Assembly (NCBI GenBank): GCA_900551555.1
Contig: URWC01000030.1
Span: forward strand, 1 to 15,345
Length of the DNA stretch: 15,345 nt
From: an uncultured Collinsella sp.
GTDB lineage: Bacteria > Actinomycetota > Coriobacteriia > Coriobacteriales > Coriobacteriaceae
Direction of reading: 5' to 3'
Shown here piece by piece: positions 13,868-15,345 of this stretch. The position numbers and the translations under genes were made by a program. The first letter of the stretch is position 1. The number at the start of each line of letters is the position of its first letter. The notes beneath the pieces were generated by a model. The model was not told the DNA's origin and made no database searches. It saw only the letters and a list, made by a program, of their open reading frames with translations.

Positions 13868-14209
13868 ATGATCAGTTATCCCAAGAATTATGCTCCTCTG
13901 GCTGAAGAGGAAATGGAGTACACCAGCGGCGGCCTGTCCATCAACTGGATGGCACTGGGCTCCACCGTTATGGGCCTGGCCACCAGTATGCTGGCCTACC
14001 TGAACGTCTCCAACATTGCCGGTGTGGCGGTCCAGCTGCAGAAGAAAGACCCCGAGAAGTACCCTGAGCCGGAAGGCACCATCAACGGCAACCTCATCAT
14101 TGATTCCACCCTGACCTACTTCTCCAGCGTGGCCGGCATCGGCATGGGCCTGCTGAACATCGCTGCGGGCGTGGGCACCGTCTATCTGGGCATGAAGTCC
14201 GGTTCTTAA
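13868..14209 (+). CDS. Double-glycine-leader, bacteriocin-like secreted peptide
   Basis: 113 residues. The first 22 (ending in EMEYTSGG) match the double-glycine leader pattern: Leu at -12, Glu at -8, Met at -7, Thr at -4 and Gly-Gly at -2/-1. Such leaders are cut and exported by C39-peptidase ABC transporters. The predicted 91-residue product has two hydrophobic stretches (about 25-55 and 86-109), both rich in Gly/Ala/Ser, separated by a polar loop with KKDPEKYPEPEG. No Cys, so no disulfide or lanthionine. ATG 13868 is chosen because GGAGG lies 9 bases ahead; ATG 13841 lacks a site. No exporter or immunity gene is identified in the window. Bacteriocin is the leading guess; a secreted signal or other exported small protein is possible. 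Confidence 0.68.
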   Translation: MISYPKNYAPLAEEEMEYTSGGLSINWMALGSTVMGLATSMLAYLNVSNIAGVAVQLQKKDPEKYPEPEGTINGNLIIDSTLTYFSSVAGIGMGLLNIAAGVGTVYLGMKSGS

Positions 14210-14219
14210 AAATTAGCAC

Positions 14220-14248
14220 TGGACATTTGAGCCAAAACGTGGTATAAT
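14220..14248 (+). promoter_or_regulatory. tRNA-Gly promoter
   Basis: TGGACA (14220-14225), 17 bases, TATAAT (14243-14248), with the tRNA beginning 13 bases further on. It starts only 11 bases after the peptide gene stop. Confidence 0.8.
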
Positions 14249-14261
14249 TCATCCTGCATTC

Positions 14262-14336
14262 GCGGGCATCGTACATCGGCTAGTATATCAGCCTTCCAAG
14301 CTGAGGAGGTGGGTTCGATTCCCATTGCCCGCTCCA
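14262..14336 (+). tRNA. tRNA-Gly (anticodon TCC)
   Basis: Acceptor arm GCGGGCA (14262-14268) pairs with TGCCCGC (14326-14332); anticodon stem TCAGC/GCTGA encloses loop CTTCCAA with anticodon TCC at 14295-14297; the T loop TTCGATT is present. CCA is encoded at 14334-14336. It closely follows known bacterial glyT sequences. No integrase or second copy of the 3' end is seen. Confidence 0.97.
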
Positions 14337-14341
14337 TGCAG

Positions 14342-14379
14342 AAAAAAGCCCTGAGTTCTCCGGAACTCGGGGCTTTTTT
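14342..14379 (+). terminator. Intrinsic terminator after tRNA-Gly
   Basis: Seventeen-pair stem (14342-14358 with 14363-14379, one G·U) with a 4-base loop; the 3' arm ends in six T. Confidence 0.92.
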
Positions 14380-14430
14380 GCATATCTGGGGCAAAATGTT
14401 TGGCGTTCATCTCTTGTTTACAAAAAAATG

Positions 14431-14459
14431 TTGACATTGTGCATACAACGTATTATATT
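14431..14459 (+). promoter_or_regulatory. Toxin-antitoxin promoter with inverted repeat in the spacer
   Basis: TTGACA (14431-14436), 17 bases, TATATT (14454-14459), just ahead of the antitoxin gene. An imperfect inverted repeat acattgt/acaacgt (14434-14440 and 14445-14451, 6 of 7) overlaps the -35 box and spacer and is a natural site for autorepression by the antitoxin. Confidence 0.78.
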
Positions 14460-14482
14460 AAAGGCAAAGGAGCGTGATTTGT

Positions 14483-14740
14483 ATGTCTCAGACAACGGTA
14501 AGCATCCGTATGGACAATGAGTTGAAGAACAATTTTGACCATATCTGCACCGAGTTGGGCATGTCGATGTCCACCGCCGTGACCATGCTGGCCAAAAAGA
14601 TGACCCGGGAACAGCGCCTGCCTTTTGAGCTCTCGGTAGACCCGTTCTACTCCGAGCAGAACATGGCCCGCCTGCGCAAGTCCATTGCGGAGATGGAAGC
14701 CACCGGCGGCACAGTCCATGAGGTAAATCTGGATGATTAA
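14483..14740 (+). CDS. RelB/DinJ-family antitoxin
   Basis: 85 residues. The N-terminal half is a ribbon-helix-helix DNA-binding domain (TVSIRMDNELKNNFDHIC, then LGMSMSTAVTMLAKK), followed by RLPFEL, a RelB/DinJ hallmark, and an acidic, helical C-terminus that would wrap the toxin. ATG 14483 is chosen over GTG 14474: AAAGGAG is 10 bases ahead of the ATG and only 1 base from the GTG. It overlaps the toxin gene by 8 bases. The usual partner of this family is RelE or YafQ, but here it is a YoeB-type toxin. Confidence 0.9.
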   Translation: MSQTTVSIRMDNELKNNFDHICTELGMSMSTAVTMLAKKMTREQRLPFELSVDPFYSEQNMARLRKSIAEMEATGGTVHEVNLDD

Positions 14741-14996
14741 AGCGTGGACAGAGGAAGCATGGGAAGATTTTGAATACTGGACGCGGCAGGACCGCAAGGT
14801 GCTGAAACGCATTTTGCAGCTCCTGAAGGACATTGACCGCAACGGCTATGAGGGCATCGGAAAGCCTGAGCGCTTGAGCGGCGATCTGTCCAGCTACTGG
14901 AGCCGCCGCATCGATGATGCCAACCGCATTGTGTATCGGATCGATAGCAATGTGGTCAAAATCGTTCAGTGCGGTTCACACTATCGGGATAAGTGA
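14733..14996 (+). CDS. yoeB: YoeB/Txe-family toxin
   Basis: 87 residues, ribosome-dependent mRNA interferase of the RelE superfamily. It has WTEEAWEDFEYW at the start, KPERLSGDLSSYWSRRID in the middle and GSHYRDK at the end. The residues corresponding to the E. coli YoeB catalytic set are intact: Glu in KPE, Arg in SRRID, and His-Tyr in SHY. ATG 14733 lies within the 3' end of the antitoxin gene (8-base overlap), giving coupled translation. A terminator follows directly. Confidence 0.93.
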   Translation: MIKAWTEEAWEDFEYWTRQDRKVLKRILQLLKDIDRNGYEGIGKPERLSGDLSSYWSRRIDDANRIVYRIDSNVVKIVQCGSHYRDK

Positions 14997-14999
14997 TGC

Positions 15000-15032
15000 A
15001 AAGCAGATGGCCTGCGGGCTGTCTGCTTTTTT
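15000..15032 (+). terminator. Intrinsic terminator after the toxin gene
   Basis: Twelve-pair stem (15000-15011 with 15018-15029, two G·U) with a 6-base loop, then a run of six T ending at 15032. It begins 3 bases after the toxin stop. Confidence 0.88.
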
Positions 15033-15060
15033 GATGGGGAGAGCTTGTTCACTTTACCTG

Positions 15061-15089
15061 TTTACTTTGAAGCGATTTTATAGTAAAAT
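15061..15089 (+). promoter_or_regulatory. Probable pyrH promoter
   Basis: TTTACT (15061-15066), 17 bases, TAAAAT (15084-15089), giving a leader of about 65 bases. The leader contains a hairpin: atcagg (15101-15106) with cctgat (15124-15129), and an inner gggg/ctcc stem. Confidence 0.6.
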
Positions 15090-15158
15090 AAGGTGAATAA
15101 ATCAGGGGCAGGGGAAACTCCGGCCTGATGAGAGAAATGATTTAGGTGGTGTATTGAT

Positions 15159-15345
15159 ATGGCATTGAAATATCAGCGGATCCTTCTGAAGATCAGCGGC
15201 GAGGCCCTGGGCGGCGAAAAGGGAACCGGCTTTGACGAGCCGACCATGGACGCGATCTGCGGCGGCGTGAAAAAGGCCCACGACCTGGGCGTGCAGATCG
15301 GCATCGTGGTGGGCGGCGGCAACTTCTGGCGCGGCCGTTCCAGCG
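15159..15345 (+). CDS. pyrH: UMP kinase, 3' partial
   Basis: First 62 residues of uridylate kinase, which makes UDP from UMP and ATP in pyrimidine synthesis. Family landmarks are RILLKISGEAL (phosphate-binding Lys and SGE) and GIVVGGGNFWRG (glycine-rich nucleotide loop). AGGTGG lies 9 bases ahead of ATG 15159. The gene runs off the right edge. It normally sits between tsf and frr; the upstream side here is a toxin-antitoxin pair, so tsf is not adjacent. Confidence 0.95.
   Translation, partial: MALKYQRILLKISGEALGGEKGTGFDEPTMDAICGGVKKAHDLGVQIGIVVGGGNFWRGRSS

Noticed and set aside
14262..14336. tRNA-Gly as an integration site for a genomic island
   Set aside because: No integrase and no second copy of the tRNA 3' end is visible in the window.
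1..15345. CRISPR arrays, insertion sequences or phage genes
   Set aside because: No regularly spaced direct repeats, transposase or phage structural genes were seen.

Overview
The window reads as two pieces of bacterial DNA joined at or near position 13,300. Positions 1 to about 13,294 look like a Coriobacteriia (Collinsella-type) actinobacterium: high GC with mixed codon choice, a fused two-ATPase ECF transporter subunit, and a D-aspartate cell-wall operon. Positions 13,323 to 15,345 look like a gut Clostridia genome (Oscillospiraceae, in the Gemmiger/Faecalibacterium direction): near-consensus TTGACA/TATAAT promoters with 17-base spacers, U-tract terminators, a tRNA-Gly, a toxin-antitoxin pair and the start of pyrH. 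These taxon calls are inferences from protein and promoter style; no search was run. The join may be an assembly chimera or a real transfer, and it may lie inside the 3' part of lysA.

Layout, left piece. 3-2334 (+): ECF transporter energizing module (fused EcfA-EcfA ATPase, cut by the window edge, then EcfT). 2461-4548 (-): an operon of a D-aspartate-ligase-like ATP-grasp enzyme followed by an aspartate racemase, which together would make D-Asp and attach it to peptidoglycan precursors. 4771-5403 (+): stand-alone MOSC protein. 5638-6771 (+): secreted PcsB-like coiled-coil protein with a lysozyme-like C-terminal domain. 6809-9185 (-): a helix-turn-helix regulator and a membrane-anchored Ser/Thr kinase, with an FxLYD membrane protein upstream. 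9350-10297 (-): a HigB/HigA toxin-antitoxin pair followed by a small membrane protein. 10400-11587 (-): an M20 amidohydrolase, divergent from a lysine-riboswitch-controlled lysA (11738-13294, +).

Layout, right piece. 13323-13721 (+): small membrane protein with a charged tail and its own terminator. 13868-14209 (+): a double-glycine-leader, bacteriocin-like secreted peptide behind a perfect consensus promoter. 14262-14336 (+): tRNA-Gly(TCC). 14483-14996 (+): a RelB/DinJ-type antitoxin overlapping a YoeB-type toxin. 15159-15345 (+): 5' end of pyrH.

Themes. Several left-piece genes touch the cell wall (D-Asp operon, hydrolase, kinase, and diaminopimelate/lysine metabolism). The best candidate for something not previously described is the 113-residue double-glycine peptide at 13868-14209. 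The D-Asp operon, the fused ABC ATPase with both non-canonical elements in one composite site, and several palindrome or hairpin controls over promoters and ribosome-binding sites are the next most informative observations.
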